From Syngnathus acus (Eukaryota; Chordata; Actinopteri; Syngnathiformes; Syngnathidae), in NCBI RefSeq assembly GCF_901709675.1, contig NC_051095.1, positions 23,641,456 to 23,705,455 on the forward strand: a stretch of DNA of 64,000 nucleotides, written 5' to 3'. The notes beneath the pieces were generated by a model that saw only the letters and a program-made list of their open reading frames with translations, had not been told where the DNA came from and made no database searches. Of the stretch, positions 12,701-26,124 are shown piece by piece. Within the stretch, counting starts at the first letter, position 1. The number at the start of each line of letters is the position of its first letter. The translations under genes and the position numbers were made by a program.

Positions 12701-13039
12701 TAAGACTACCACATACTGTATGCGGAATTAGCAGCATTTGTAAAGCACATTTTTTAATTGTACAAGCTGGGAAATAAAAGGTTCAAACTGATAACATTTT
12801 GTGTTACAGTAACACTCCATTATGAAGAAGCCATGCTACCCATGTAGCAGCCGTTTACAGTGCACGTTATGTGGAGTGCACAGTGAGCGGCCGTGGTTTT
12901 GTTCAGAGACTCTGAGAGGGGATGGATTAGTGAAGTGAGACTATATTCAAGTTTTGCTAGCAGTTGTAAAACTGCAAACACAAAAAGCAGCAACACATAT
13001 TGTACATTTATAGGTGTTGCTGCAACTTCTTTGCTGTTT
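6765..13039. other. Gene-free interval
   Basis: No exon or RNA gene is supported. Near 7122-7165 a TGAATTTCCCC...GGGGATCAATAAAGT segment resembles the 3' tail of fish retroelements. The stretch 8660-8885 is purine-rich and contains a strong G-quadruplex candidate, listed separately. A GT-rich tract lies at about 9665-9725. The open frames at 8614-9188 are antisense to GA-rich simple sequence and look spurious. Confidence 0.5.
8863..8884 (+). other. Potential G-quadruplex
   Basis: Four runs of 4, 4, 5 and 6 guanines are separated by single thymines, the most favourable arrangement for a parallel quadruplex. It lies in gene-poor DNA, and more G-runs precede it at 8841-8856. The sequence pattern is certain. 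Any role is not shown. Confidence 0.7.
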
Positions 13040-13212
13040 AGCACTCCAAATTGCCCGTAGGTGTGATTGTGAGTGTAAATGGCTATTTGTCTATGTGTGC
13101 CCTGCGATTAGCTGGCGACCAATACAAGGTGTACCCCGCCCAATGCCCAAAAGACTGTTGGGAGAGGCTCCAGCATGCCCGCGACCTTCGTGAGGATGAT
13201 GAATGAATGAAC
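13040..13212 (+). mobile_element. tRNA/RTE-type SINE, 5'-truncated
   Basis: It matches the 3' half of the SINE seen in full at 56081-56429, in the sense direction. It shows GCACTCCAAATTGCCCGTAG, a TGTGCCCTGCGATTAGCTGG block and an AGAGGCTCCAGCATGCCCGC block. It ends in a GATGAATGAATGAA tail. The tRNA-like head is missing. Confidence 0.7.
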
Positions 13213-14979
13213 GACGTGCATTCTGTCTGCTCTGCGGGAACAATGACTCTTATTGGAGCTTATGATATTCTGAGATATCTGACTCTTTTATGGCTCCTAA
13301 TTTTGCTGTAACTCTTCCATTAGAGATCAGCGCTAGCTGGTATGTTGCAGCACAACTTGGTACTGCACTCAAGACGTGCAACTCCAAATTCTGTCACTGC
13401 CTGTCACTTTTGACAGGGGATACATTCCATGATCCCCTTCAGTCAGTGAATTCCCATGAAGTAATTTACACACAACTTTAACTTTTAGACCCTTACTCTT
13501 AGTAGATTGACGCCTGTGCGCTGATATAAAAATTCTACAGTGTAAAGTGCTTTGTTCGTGCCTTTCTGGCTGTTCCGGCACACGACGTTGCCTCGCCCCA
13601 GACTCATTTGACTGTTAACAGCAAGTGGTCTGCGCTCAATGTAAAAAACGTCATTTTTTTGGCCAGGACAATACTTTAGTTTGGCATATTTGTGAATTTT
13701 TGCCTCACTGCGAGTTCCTGCCGCATCTGCAAATTGCTTACAAAAAGTAGACTAGATATTAGACTCCATCAGAGCAGATATAACTAGTGGCGCAGCTGGT
13801 GGGGCACCCCATCAAGTCTGTTTTTATAATGTCAAACTCGGGTGCACTGTGCACCGACCACCCTGATTTTGATGCAAATGAGGGATGCCCCTAGGATTGG
13901 AAGGGAAAAGACAACTTCCGTCCCACAATAATGTACAAAACCGCAAATGTCAGGCTATGCCCAATCCTACAGGTGCAAAGGCTAGCAAAATTCCTTAAGA
14001 AAGAAAACTCTACCCATGCGCACAGTTTGCACTTTGTGTTAGATTTGTGCTGGGAATATAAAATAGGGGCTTGAAAATGCAAAATACATTAACACATTGA
14101 CCATCTTTTCTGCAATATAGCAAGAGCAAAACGATGATGTCACTGTATTCCATTTAAAATTGTCATTGACATTATATTTCTATTAACAAACGTGATGTGA
14201 TATCGTAACTGCCTTTGGTGAGAGGTGGCGACACCTGGGAAAATGGCCAGTAAAATACTGCAGGGATCACAGGTTATGGAGCTCAAATACTTAATGCCAC
14301 TGTTCTTGAACAGTGCATCATGTTTTCCATTTTTTCATGAGCCCTGTGGCCCTCACACGTTCTCTCACATGTGCTGATGAATGCATAATCTTGTTGCATA
14401 GCGTGCAGTCATCCTTGTCCATGTTTGATAATGACTCTTTTGATTCTTCCATTCCAGTGCTGTGGCGAATGACAAGGACATGGAGCTTGAAGCCATGCAG
14501 TTATCATATAAAACACATCAAGTGCGAAGCCACAAAGCCTACAAGTGATTAAAACCTGTCAACTCAGGGTTACTTCATCACAATCATTAGTCTTTTCTTG
14601 TCCTACCTTCTGGCTGTAAAAACCCACAGAGCCTTACCCCTCCCTGCGTGTTAATAATATTCACTCTGCCTCTGATACATTAGCCAGTGAATGATAGGGC
14701 AAAGCCCCGGCCTAATTGCTTTCTTCTTGTAAAGTCTCAATTCATTTTTGCTGAGGAGACACGGCGATGTGTGCCTGTGCGCATACACACACACAAGCAC
14801 GCACACAGACATGCGCACACACACATAGACACACACACAATACATGCACATGTGCAGTCTTCTGGCCTCCCCCCACCATCCCATGCATCCTCAGCCCCAT
14901 CCATCATAAAACAGCATTGGGGAAGGTGGGGCTACGTGTGTGTAAGTGTAAGTGTGCGTGAGATTGGTGTGTGTGTATG

Positions 14980-15074
<95 letters not shown>

Positions 15075-18000
15075 CGTAAGTGCGCGTGTGTGCGTGCGTG
15101 TGAGTGCGTGTGTGTGTGCGTGCATGCGTGCGCGTGTGTGTGTGTTGGCTGGAAAAAGAGAAAGAAGCTGAGAGCAGAGGAGCTCTGATTAACGACACAG
15201 AGAAGGGGTCCCAGTGGAGCATGGCTGGGGAGGGGGGGGCAAAACTATCTATGGCCAGTTGAGAGAGTAAGAGAAAGAGAGAGGGAGGGGGGGAGCAAGG
15301 ATGGGAGGGAATCTGTTTTCTTTTCATATGTTTCATTAAGGGAATTCGCAGTCGCATGAAACTTGTCGTATCCATCATTCCATTCATCACTAGTGCAGTA
15401 AGGCCTCTCCTCTCTTAGCTGCACTATCGTCATTCTGTATTTGACACACACACGTCTGATGAAATCCTCTCCTCTACCCTGCCTTATGATTGTGGCGGAG
15501 CGGCAGGCCCGAGGCTTGTATCCATAGTTTTGTCAGCAGAGGAAAGAGTGTTGCCAGAGCGTCGGCCATCACCTCTCCCTGATTGCACATGAGAGTAAAG
15601 GTAATGGAGGTGTAATAGCGCCTTAAGTACCCTGCTCTCACTGACACTGCCTGTATAGCATTACCCCTTTAAACTAGATGTGCGAATGAGAGGATGTGGG
15701 CATTGGCATATGTCCATGTTAAATTTGTGTGTGTGTTTGTGTGTGTGTGCGTGTGTGTGTGTGTGCGTGTGTGCGTGCGTGCGTACACGTGTGCATGCGT
15801 GCGTGCATGCGTGTGTCTACTGTGCAGTGAATCAGAAAAGAGTTTCCGTGCCTGTGTGTGTTTGAGCGCACACATGTGTGTGTGTAAGTGCGTGTGAGTG
15901 TCTGTGCTCAAAGACATTTGACGGAGGTTTGTTTTGTTATCCCAGCGGGTCGCCTGAGCGGCGGCGATCAAAGAGAAAGATGGAGGTTAACTGACCAGAC
16001 CTGAGAAGCTCCACAGAGGGACCTGAGGGACTCGCCTCTGTTAGCCCAGGTAGCAATCATCTGACACACACGCACAATCAGCACAGCAAGGGAGGGTGAC
16101 CCAGGGGAGTTTGAAGATCTGTTCGGTCCAAACTAACTTTGTCATTTCATTCACAAAGCCATAGCCTTTCACACAGGAGACGCGCACCACAAAATAAATT
16201 TGTCGCATCTCCTGCCGCAAAAAAAATATTCGCAATTCCTATAAAGTAAGTATGAATTCAATTTTGACGGTCCCTGGAGACCAAGCCAATGAGTAGTATT
16301 TTGGTTAAAAAACTAGACGCTATTCCGGTGTCTATCTCAAAGTAACGACACATGCACGCCCGAGGACAGAGTGCCGCATTTCTTTCTGGAAGTTAAGCTG
16401 GAAGTTATCAAAAAAGAATGCAAGGGGAAAAGAAAGTGTGTGCAAGTGTTTGAGTTGCAGGAGTGTGTGTGTGTTTGTATTTGTGAGTGTGTGTGTGTGT
16501 CTGTGTGTGTGCGTGCGTGCGTGCGTGCGTGTGTGTGTGTGTGTTTGAAAATGAATGAGAGATAACCATCAGAGGCAGCTGCTGTGGTGAAGAGAGACAG
16601 CAACCACCAGCTAGAAGTTTCCTTACAAACGACATTGACGACTTGTTGATTCAACGGATGCTTGAATATACCACATATAGTAGAAGTGGGATCAAAGCTT
16701 TGTAAGAGCTTTCATGCAATTATATGAATGAAAAGCAGGTAGTAAATCTGATAAATTAAATTGTTGTCTTAAAAAGAGCTAGATAGGGTCTCTCAAATGT
16801 TTTGCAACCAATCTTGTCACAATTTATATTGTGCTGCATTATACTATATGATACAGAGTGCGAATAGCATTCATTGTAAAATGGTACACCTCTTTACTCC
16901 ATATAGTATGTAACATTATGATTATTGATAAGATATTTCATTAAGTCTACATTATGCCCTAGTTTTTTAAATGATGATGATAATATCAAATGAAGATAAA
17001 ATTTGTTGTTGCTTTCGTGAGTGAGTAACTAGGTAGTTCGTAGCTTGTTGTTATTACAAGTGTATTACAACAAGTTACTGCACCTATGTATATGGCCTCC
17101 ATAGATTATCTTTTTATCAAATCCTAAATGGTCTTTAATGACACTTATAGTGGACTGCCATTTATAACAAGGTATAACTTCCAGACTCGCGCGCAATAGG
17201 TGATCATGTGAATAAAACATGTGATATGGTTTTAGCCAAGTCACTGATGTGTAGGTTCAGTTCCCACTCAGTGATGATGTGTGTCAAGAAAAGCAAGGCT
17301 GCTATAGGCAACCACTTTCAAATACAGGCAAGAAGATGCGCCCTGCTCTGAGGTGAACACCAAAAAAATCAAGTGCAGTGTGAAAGGGCCTTTCAAATTA
17401 TTAAAACAAAGTTAAACTCCTTCAAAAGCAAGCCTGGGTAAAGTACATCTCTGGGTCCACATCAGGCCTATTCACAGTCGCTGATTGGCCTTAAATGTGA
17501 CCACAATGTCAGAATGAAAAATAAACTATGCAATGCTTTGAAAGTTGTACTTTTGTATTATGTGCACATGTGGGTACGCTGGTACAAGCAAGGTAGCGAG
17601 CAAGAGCTACAATGTGTGTTGCCAACTTTTCGCTATATTTCATGACTTTTCCGACCTCTCCCGCAACTAATTTTCCAAAACAGAGACTAGCATAAATTAC
17701 AACAGTGGTCCTAATGTTAGCAATGGAAGGAAGAGACCTGACAACACTGTACGCAAATCTGCAGTTTCATAAACCTTATGTATTGGGTGTATTAAAAGTC
17801 ATGATTGTTTCATCAATGTCAATAAAATTTTACTTCCCACTTCTCTGTATATTTGGTAGTCCTGATGAGTTCTCACTATCTCGAAGTGTCTTGGAAAACA
17901 TTTGACGTGAATGACAGGAGCATGCTTGTGATTGGGAGTTAGTGTTATTGTTTGTTCCCGAGTCTTTGTTGTGGTAAAGTTGTGTTTGGTCAAAATGTGT

Positions 18001-18110
18001 CGTGGTGGTGTATGTGAGTCCACACTAAGCAGAAGGGGGAAGAAGGAGGTAACAGAGCGATGGAGAGACTCGAGTGCATATGAGCATTGCTATAAAGTTA
18101 GCATCTAAGG
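13213..18110. other. Gene-free interval rich in (CA)n/(GT)n
   Basis: No exon is supported. Simple repeats dominate 14764-15145, 15727-15800 and 16464-16545, and the Cys-Val or His-Thr reading frames there are translations of GT/CA repeats. The stretch 16550-18110 shows nothing recognisable. Confidence 0.5.
14764..15145. repeat. Opposed (CA)n and (GT)n tracts
   Basis: A CA-rich tract (about 14781-14842) is followed after roughly 140 bp by a GT-rich tract. The GT part includes an uninterrupted TG run of about 86 bp at 14986-15071. The two tracts are complementary in orientation, so they could pair as an inverted repeat. This is expected to be highly length-polymorphic. Confidence 0.9.
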
Positions 18111-18436
18111 CAGGGGTGTCAAACTCATTTTTTTCGCGGGCCGCATTGCAGTCATAGCTTCTTTTGGAGGGCCATTATGACTGTCAACCCAAATAAATGT
18201 ATGAGCACCTCATTATATACAGTAAAAGCTACAAAACAAACTGACAAATAACTCGTTTTCAAATCAGATGAGTAAAAACTGGTCAAATATTTAAAAAAAA
18301 GAGATTTTTAAAAGTGAAGACAATTTTCAATTCTAGTAATGACACACGAATTTGATGCACAATTTGTCTTCACGGGGCACATAAAATGATGTGGTGGGCC
18401 GTATCTGGCCCCCGGGCCTTGCGTTTGACACCTGTG
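18111..18436 (+). mobile_element. hAT-like MITE (copy A)
   Basis: This is a 326-bp non-coding element. It begins CAGGGGTGTCAAACTC and ends GTTTGACACCTGTG, which form short imperfect terminal inverted repeats. An 8-bp duplication with one mismatch flanks it: ATCTAAGG at 18103-18110 and ATCTAAAG at 18437-18444. Its interior is shared, in opposite orientation, with the copy at 61041-61367. The 8-bp duplication supports the hAT superfamily. There is no transposase frame. Confidence 0.85.
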
Positions 18437-19782
18437 ATCTAAAGTGAAAGAAGGGAGCTTGAAATATAACTGTACAATGTAAATGCATTTTCAAGTTAAT
18501 AGGCAGGAAGGGTGCAGACTTTTAAAATGAAACTTTCATATTGGGGCGGTGACATGAACAACCTGCATTAGGCATATGCCGACTTAAAGTTGACAAGCAA
18601 AGACAAGCAACAGAATTGTTGTTAATGAACCCACAAGTGTTTCTACCGCAAATGTTGCTGCTCCTGCAAAACTTCAACAATACACACGATTATTAAACAG
18701 TTTTGGTGGTCTTTGTGTTTGTATTTTAACGTTAATTATTCACAGCATTCCGTGTGTAAATTAATAAAGCGATGTAAATAATATATTGATATACTGTCTT
18801 CGACATGGTATTTTTTAAAATGACTAATTCATTTTGCACTAATTGGGTAAATAAATGAATTGGAGCAACGAAAATAAGCGAGGAGCCATTTGGGAGCTGG
18901 TTCTTTTTAGAGCGCATAACTGAAAGAACAGTCTCATGAAAAACTGTTGTAATTGATGTCACCTTTCTCTGGCTCGCACAATTCAAGTGAAGTTTTCTGT
19001 TAAACTGACACATCAGACAAAATAGAATTAAACATTGGATAGAGTTTGTTGACTAACACCAAAATGTCCAACTAAACTCCATAAAAGGAGTAACTATGTT
19101 ATAACCATGTCATGTTTTCCGCCTCTTCTGCTTGACGACACTGCATCACTTTTTCATTAGACCTCGATGTGGCCGGCATGTTCCAGCACAGCGTGGTCCA
19201 CTAAAGGCACACAATTCTATTTTAATTTTGATTTGAATAGCAATATTAAAAAACAGTCGTATACAAAAAATTGATGTGTTAATACATCCAAAAAGGTAAT
19301 AAAAATCTTTAGAGGGGAATGCTCTGTTTTTATTGATTACGATTTTATGGAAGAATGTAAAAGAAAATGTGACGATGGGGTTTAGCTGGGACACTAATAA
19401 CTGCATTACAGCACTCATTTGTCATTGAAGGTAAAAGTGTTCTTATTTTGTTTTGGTTTGATACTATTAATGGTGTTAAATTTATTTTTAACTTCAGAGT
19501 TAAGAATGTTACTTTGGTGGGACTCAACGAAGGGAACACAGTTGCAAGTTGACACTGCAGCGTGTCTGCGCATTACTTTTGGCAATATCAATCTAACTTC
19601 GTACCAAATAAAGAGCATATAGTTCATCCTCACGGTGTCAAAGGATGTCAGATTGACCACACTTTTTAAGATCCTCAAGTGTGAATGCAAAACATATTTA
19701 GCTCAACAACAAGTATCCCCTTACTCTTTAGTTAAATCTGATACTCTGACATTGAGAGACAGGTTGTTTGAGAATAGGTTCG

Positions 19783-19809
19783 AGTGTGTGCGCGTGTGTG
19801 TGTGCGCGC

Positions 19810-19891
<82 letters not shown>

Positions 19892-19900
19892 CTGTGTGTA
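19783..19900. repeat. (TG)n tract with CG steps
   Basis: An uninterrupted TG run of about 70 bp (19812-19881) is bordered on both sides by GCGCGCG steps. The whole is an alternating purine-pyrimidine tract of the type that can adopt Z-DNA under supercoiling. Confidence 0.9.
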
Positions 19901-20789
19901 GCCCGCGATGCCGCTGCTGGGTAACATCTCTGTCAGGATGGCTTTGGTCCATCACCACCCCACTTTTACAAGCACACACACACCCACACACTCCATCAGC
20001 ACCCGCTCAAGGCTCATCAGTCGCAATGGAGCACATGTGGCCGGAGTATTCTAAACAAAGCTTTATAAAGAGCTCAGCTAAGACAGTCAAATGTGACAGT
20101 CAGGCTACTAATGATGTCTAGAGACCGCTAAATACGACAGTGACAGACCAACGACTGGCACGCCATGCACACAAACATCTCACTCAAACACATGCGCGCG
20201 TGTTTTCCTTTTGGCATGCATGGACAAACATTCACAATCACTGTGGAGGGGCGGAACACATGACCACTGGGACAAACACATACACACCTTGTGCCCAAGG
20301 GCATCTGTCCGCAGCCTAAGAGCTCCCAACTGTCGGAGAAAAAAAAAAAACAGCTCAATTAGCTCGGTGGAGGAACCAGCGAAATACATCCATAGACACA
20401 TACACCGCCCACACACACACTCAGAAGTGCATTGATCCTTCCCAAGTCTGGGGCTCTAATTGGTGTGTAGATGATACTGTGAGAGTGTGGGATCCTTCAG
20501 GCAAGCAGAATGACTTCCACTGCTTTATTTCTCATTTTAAAGTTGAAATACACCCACAAATGTTCCCAGTCGCACTGTACCCTACCTGATATTCCTTTGG
20601 AGAGTCTTATCTTATCTCCCTGAGTTTCATCATTTTTCCTGTGCAAAGCAAACGGCGGAGACTTAAAATCTGAAATATTCCAATGCCATAAATATGTAAT
20701 AGCTTGATAACTTTGCTGAAGAGAATTGAAAATATCAAGATTCCTAATAAGCGCATGTCCATTGCTCACAGTGGGGAGTGAATTCGAAC

Positions 20790-20793
<4 letters not shown>

Positions 20794-20844
<51 letters not shown>
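20794..20844. repeat. (CA)n microsatellite
   Basis: A perfect AC dinucleotide run of about 51 bp with no interruptions. Confidence 0.95.
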
Positions 20845-20845
<1 letters not shown>

Positions 20846-23800
20846 CCTCCCCCACAAACACGTACAGTAAGAGCAGGTCGTTAGAGGCCGTTATCGAGAG
20901 CAAATGGAGTCGAGTTATTTCCACAAAGGGTCTCAGCGGGTCTTGTGGATCTCGACTCTCGCCGACTGGGAGCGATTTAGAGAAAGGCACACTGGTATAT
21001 TAGTAACTGAAGACGTCTGGGGACAAAGCTGCTCTCTAAAATCCTGCGCCTGCACTGTGACCTCTACTGGGATTAGGACGTGCTCTCCATCCTTTTTTTT
21101 CATTCACTGACCACCAACTTTGTTCTTTTCCCTTTGACTTTCTAGGCCTTTTTTTCCACGCGCTAGGTCATTTCTCTTCTAGCGTTTTTGTTCCTCCTTT
21201 CACTCAATTGCGCTCATATTCTATCCTATTTTTCTCTCACTCCACTTCTCCGTCTTACATCCATCCCCCTCCCTCACTGGCCCCAGGGACGGACTGCTGA
21301 TAGACTGTGTACACCAGCTGCCCAGGGGCTATTTTTAAGGAGCATTTGTCCTTCTCCTTCCCTCTGGAGAATGACTCAACCCAGCAACATCTCGTCCGCG
21401 CGCATTCACATACACACACAAACACACATTGGCATTAACACGTGCACTCATTAGCCCATGAGCATGCACACCCCATGCACGCTTTTTCTCACAGGCAGGC
21501 ACACACTCCGTCCAAGGGCATTCTGTAAATGCGGGGGCAGCTTGTAGGGCCACAGCCAACTGCTTAACTACACAGGAGCCCTGGCGCTCCCTGGTCGGCC
21601 TCAGAGGGCTCATAAAGCCGGCCCTCCTCCTCCCAGGTAGCAAGCTAATACTCTCCCTTGTTCTACTGATGCTTTACGATAGTTTGTAAAACAATACTGT
21701 AAAACACTGTTGCAAAGTATTGCGTCAGACTGCTTTCATCTCTAAAGCCGCAGCAGCCAATAGTGCATTCTGGAAGTGACAAGATCCCCTGTCTTATTTA
21801 AATCTACCCCTCCGACATGTCAGGGTATCAAAAATGTTGTCGTGAAAAACGAGACACAAAAATAAACGATACAATTTGTCTTCGGTGAGGACATTTTCAA
21901 AACGTGACAAAAATTGGACCCTCACTTGTAACCTTGGAAGTGATAAGAAGGAGAATTTGTTTTGTTTTTTTATGTTAAATTCAAAGTCTCAAAATCTGGG
22001 TTGCGTCTGTGGCGCTCTCAACAACGGCTGCTGCTCAAAGCACATATAAGGCATAAAATGAATCCTAAAACAACTGCTCCGGAAACCTCGTTAAGGCATT
22101 ATTTACTTTCATCGTTAGCCAAGGAAGAGGACACTAAAAATCTGTCAGCAGCCTGAAACGCCTGCTCAAGTGTCTCAGCGCTGCTTAATTGTGCCATTTA
22201 TCAGCCAAAAAAGCCTACACGCTCATAAATAAACACAATGCCTGTGCAAAGGAATTATAAAAATGTCAGGGCTAATCCACAAGTGAGGCCAGCGTTGATG
22301 CATATTAAGCGATTTAGTCAGTGAAGAAGTGAAGCAAAAAAATATGATGGTTAATTTAAGAGTCATTAAAATTGCATGGATGTGCATTGCGCTTGCTTGG
22401 AGTGGGATTTTCTCTGATCGCTAGAGAAGAGGGAGAAAGAGCAATACAAGCTGCCACACATTGTGGGCTATAAGCTCACTGATTGATCACACCGGAGCCC
22501 AGCAAGCCTGAGAGGGAATCCAAATCAATGTTTCTGATACTGTGGAGCTAATGTATGTGACACACGTGTGTGTGTGTTTGTGTATGTGTGTGTGTGTGTG
22601 GGTGTGGATGTGCGTGCGTGCATGCGTGTGTGTCCATATGTGTTTATCATATTTTATCTGCACGCGTTTACAACCTGGTTTGTTTCATGCATATTGAAGT
22701 GCATGTGTTTGTGTCTCCCTCATTTGAGGAGAGACAATGTTGTACATTCCACAGGGGAACACAATCATTACCGAAGCAGGAACCCAATCCCGGAGGCCAC
22801 GGCTCTGCCTGTAGCGTGAATAGATCGAGCTTCTTTCTCACCGAGACGTGCTATGAACACACAGTCCACTATTACCGGTGGCCTGCAGGTCAAACCTAAC
22901 TGTCACCTCATTTCATCTGGGGGTAAACACTTAAGGACGACAAAAACAAAGTTATCACACCATGGCAGTCTGGCAGTGATGAACCGAACTTTGCCTCACG
23001 CACAAACCGCACCAGCCCTTCAATTATACTGAAATTAAGCAGCAGAAAAGGTTGAGTGGGTTTCTTCTGCGAGGTGACATTTACAGTAATTCCAGATAGT
23101 TTAGTTCAAACCCAAGTTTTCAAACTGTCCTCTAAGGGCCAATTCAGCTCAAAAGCTCTCTGCTGCCCTCTGTTGGTTATTACAACGCACCACTCATTCC
23201 CACGCATGGCAGCCAGGTACCAACATATGGCAGCTGTCTATCTCACCAAATAACAGGTGTTGGTAAGCGATTCCCCTCTTTCCCACCATGCCCATTCTCT
23301 TTTGTCAATTTCCCTACTGGCATAAAGCAGACAAAGTATGGCTGGGTTAATTTCCCCTGTTGCGCTTCCCCCAGCACCCACCCCACCCGGAAACACAAGA
23401 ACACACTCACACACACCCATGTCGTTAGCATGTCCCACAGGAAACTATTGTTCCATCATAATAGATGGCAATCAGAGGTGATGCCAGCTGTCACCTGATA
23501 CTATTTGTTTATCACACTCTTAGCTTTCCGTATGCAGTTGTGATGCAGGACCGGACTGTGCTTAAATCCTAGGACACCATTGCTAATTTATTATATATTG
23601 CTCGACACGGTCGCTTTTGACCTCATATTAAGGTGTCGTGCATGGGTCTTTAAATTATGGAGAGAATCTGATTAAAGGTGGACGTGTGGGAATTTGTTTT
23701 CACCATTCGAGTAATCGTATATTCATTATATCCTCCATCAACCAGTAGCTAGCTTGCTATAATTGTTTCCATTTTTTGTTAGCAGTTTGGCTAAGGTATC

Positions 23801-24472
23801 AACATATGCTCATTGGGGCAATGCAAGAAGAACAAATAAGACTTTTGCAGCATACTGTGAATTTCCTACGCAATGTGGTTATTTCTCTTGTCCCCCCAGC
23901 CACTAAATTAAGCATGACATATCTGGGTTGCGATAGCCCTGTACACAGAATAATGCTACACCACTGATTAGACAAATCTGCACATCCACACACTCACCAG
24001 CTTTAATAAACGCAAAGATATGTCTTTAATAACCTCCGTCTGTGCAAAGAATGTTCTTCCTATTGCTTCATGCATCCTTGGTACTACCTCATTCAGTCAT
24101 TTTACACATATTTCTCTTGGTCCGGATTCCTTTCAGATTTATTGCCAGTGTGTTTCCAGGGCTTGAAGTCATAAAAATTGTTCCAGCGTGCTCTCAGTAT
24201 GACACAATAGAGTTGATTTTGATTGACACCACTGGTGGGGTCTCAAAAATATGAATATTTACACTATTAGTATTAGTCATAGTCAAAATTCCAGTCACAT
24301 CACATACATACGCTTAAACCACCCTTGATCTATAAACAGACTGAGAAGGGGAGGCCTTGATTGGCTGGGAGGATGATTGACAGTTGAACGAGTGGAACCT
24401 TTGAATGTAAAACTCAAAGGAAAGATGGGAAGCGTGTTTGTGCGGGTCCCAAGGGGGGAAATGCCTGGGTTT

Positions 24473-24560
24473 TACACACGTGCACACGCGTACACGTGCG
24501 CGCGCGCGTACACACCCCCTCTCACACACTTACACGAGCGCGCGCACACGTACACACAGT
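24473..24560. repeat. CA/CG alternating tract
   Basis: An imperfect alternation of purines and pyrimidines with short palindromes such as ACACGTGCACACGCGT and a CGCGCGCGCG core. Like the tract at 19783 it has Z-DNA potential. Confidence 0.8.
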
Positions 24561-25258
24561 CTTGCTCTACTTTGAGCCGTGCTCCACTTGAAAGCATCAA
24601 TGCGCCCCGTTGTTTGAGACTAGCTGAGTGTTGCACTGCAAAGGAACATACAGGTCTTTATATTCTTGTAGATGGACAGGTGTGTGACGAAATCCAACCA
24701 GGCGCCCTTCCATCATGGCCACTTTCTTACTAGTCTGCTTCATTCGCCAATTTTCCCCGTGCTGCCTTCTGTTTATCAATGTTGTGTTTTAATCTCCTCT
24801 TTTGTTGTTTTTATTCTCATCCCTAGAGATGGGAATGAATGCGTTTCATTCACGTCGTAAGCTTCAGGTAAAGCCCAGACCAGCAAATGATTTCCCATTC
24901 ACTTTTCAATGCGCATTTTGTTTTGTGTATCATTCATATATAAGGAGGCGCTTTATCCAATCACACTAATAGTGATACATAGTCAAATCAAAATAAGAAA
25001 ATACTGCTAATGCCGCATGCTTCACAATTGTGAAGGCACTGTGCCCTTGACTATCCCCCTGCTGAAAGTAAGTCTTAGCCAATTAACAGTGTCTTCCACT
25101 CGGGCTGCGTGCACACGCAAACACCCATGCGTGTGCACTCACACACGCTGAAATCCTCGCAGCTCATGGGACTAAACCTCATTAACTGCTCTCAGACAGA
25201 CACTCGCTCTTTAATCAATCCTTTTCTAAGACTCCACGCACATGGAGGAGAAGATGCA

Positions 25259-25318
25259 CGTGTATATGCATGTGTGTTGTATTGTCATATGACAATACAA
25301 CACACATGCACGTACACG
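25259..25318. repeat. 60-bp near-perfect palindrome
   Basis: The central 42 bp (25268-25309) are a perfect palindrome with no spacer, centred between 25288 and 25289 (half-sites GTATTGTCAT and ATGACAATAC). The pairing extends outward to 30 bp per arm with two mismatches. One arm is rich in TGTG and the other in CACA, so it could have arisen from a GT-type repeat. No terminal duplication or coding content was seen. Confidence 0.9.
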
Positions 25319-25489
25319 CGCGCGCAAACGTGGGGAGAGGTGTATCTACGTTCACACAGAGATCTCCCAGAGAGAAAAACACGGTCATTTGCCAGGTTGA
25401 TTCAACTCTAAAACACCCTAATTACATCGACAAAGCCACTTTGTTTTGGTGCTGGATGAAATGTGAATGATTTAGCATATTATTATTAT

Positions 25490-25840
25490 GCCTCTAAAAT
25501 ATTAACCAACCTCCAGGGAGTTGATCTGCTCGTTTAAATATATGCAAATGATTTTATTTTGGTTTGGTTTGTTTCCAGTGACTTTTGTGAATTGTGTTTG
25601 GATAATTAAATGAGCGCATGCAGATGTAGAATTGTAAACGGGGCCTGCGCAATGATCGACCAGATTAGCATACAAATTAGGAACAGCGCACCTCGACTGA
25701 TAATCGACTAACTTTTGTTTTCGCTTCAACCTTGACCTATTTGAAACATCCACCAAGTGACTGGCCTTGGAGTGGAAATGTAAACATAGGCTTTTAATTG
25801 ATAAGCTGAATTTGATATTGTCCTTCAATAACACTTCCTC
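25490..25840. promoter_or_regulatory. Candidate conserved non-coding block
   Basis: A non-repetitive AT-rich stretch that includes a POU octamer ATGCAAAT at 25542-25549, a GATAATTAAATGAG segment near 25600 and several other TAAT-type cores. It lies about 6 kb upstream of clint1 in a gene-poor flank. Conservation cannot be judged from one sequence, so this is only a candidate. Confidence 0.25.
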
Positions 25841-26124
25841 TTGTGTCAGGCTCTTTCAGTTGTCCTCCTCTGCTTTCCGCTGTCTTTTCTTTCACCAGCT
25901 ACCACTGGATTGATGTTCCGGGGTTTCTATCTACAATAGCAATTCTGCAATTATTTAGCTGCCCACCTGGATTAGTACAGTTGTTGAAGCATGACAGGTA
26001 CAATTTTATCAATACGTGTCTTACTTTATTGATTGCCATGTCAGTGAGTTCTCCTTTTTACATTCTTTTTGTAAACTTGGTGTGTGATTCTATTAATGTA
26101 ATAATTGTGTAAAGCTATGCAGGA

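Larger units (their letters stand above)
18437..25258. other. Gene-free interval
   Basis: No exon is supported. Simple repeats occur at 19783-19900, 20794-20844, 22567-22630 and 24473-24560. The stretches 20560-20760 and 22000-22430 are free of recognisable repeats, AT-rich and rich in homeobox-like cores, and are discussed as possible regulatory DNA. Everything else is unremarkable. Confidence 0.45.

Noticed and set aside
14687-15390. Several frames of Cys-Val or His-Thr repeats
   Set aside because: They translate GT/CA microsatellite.
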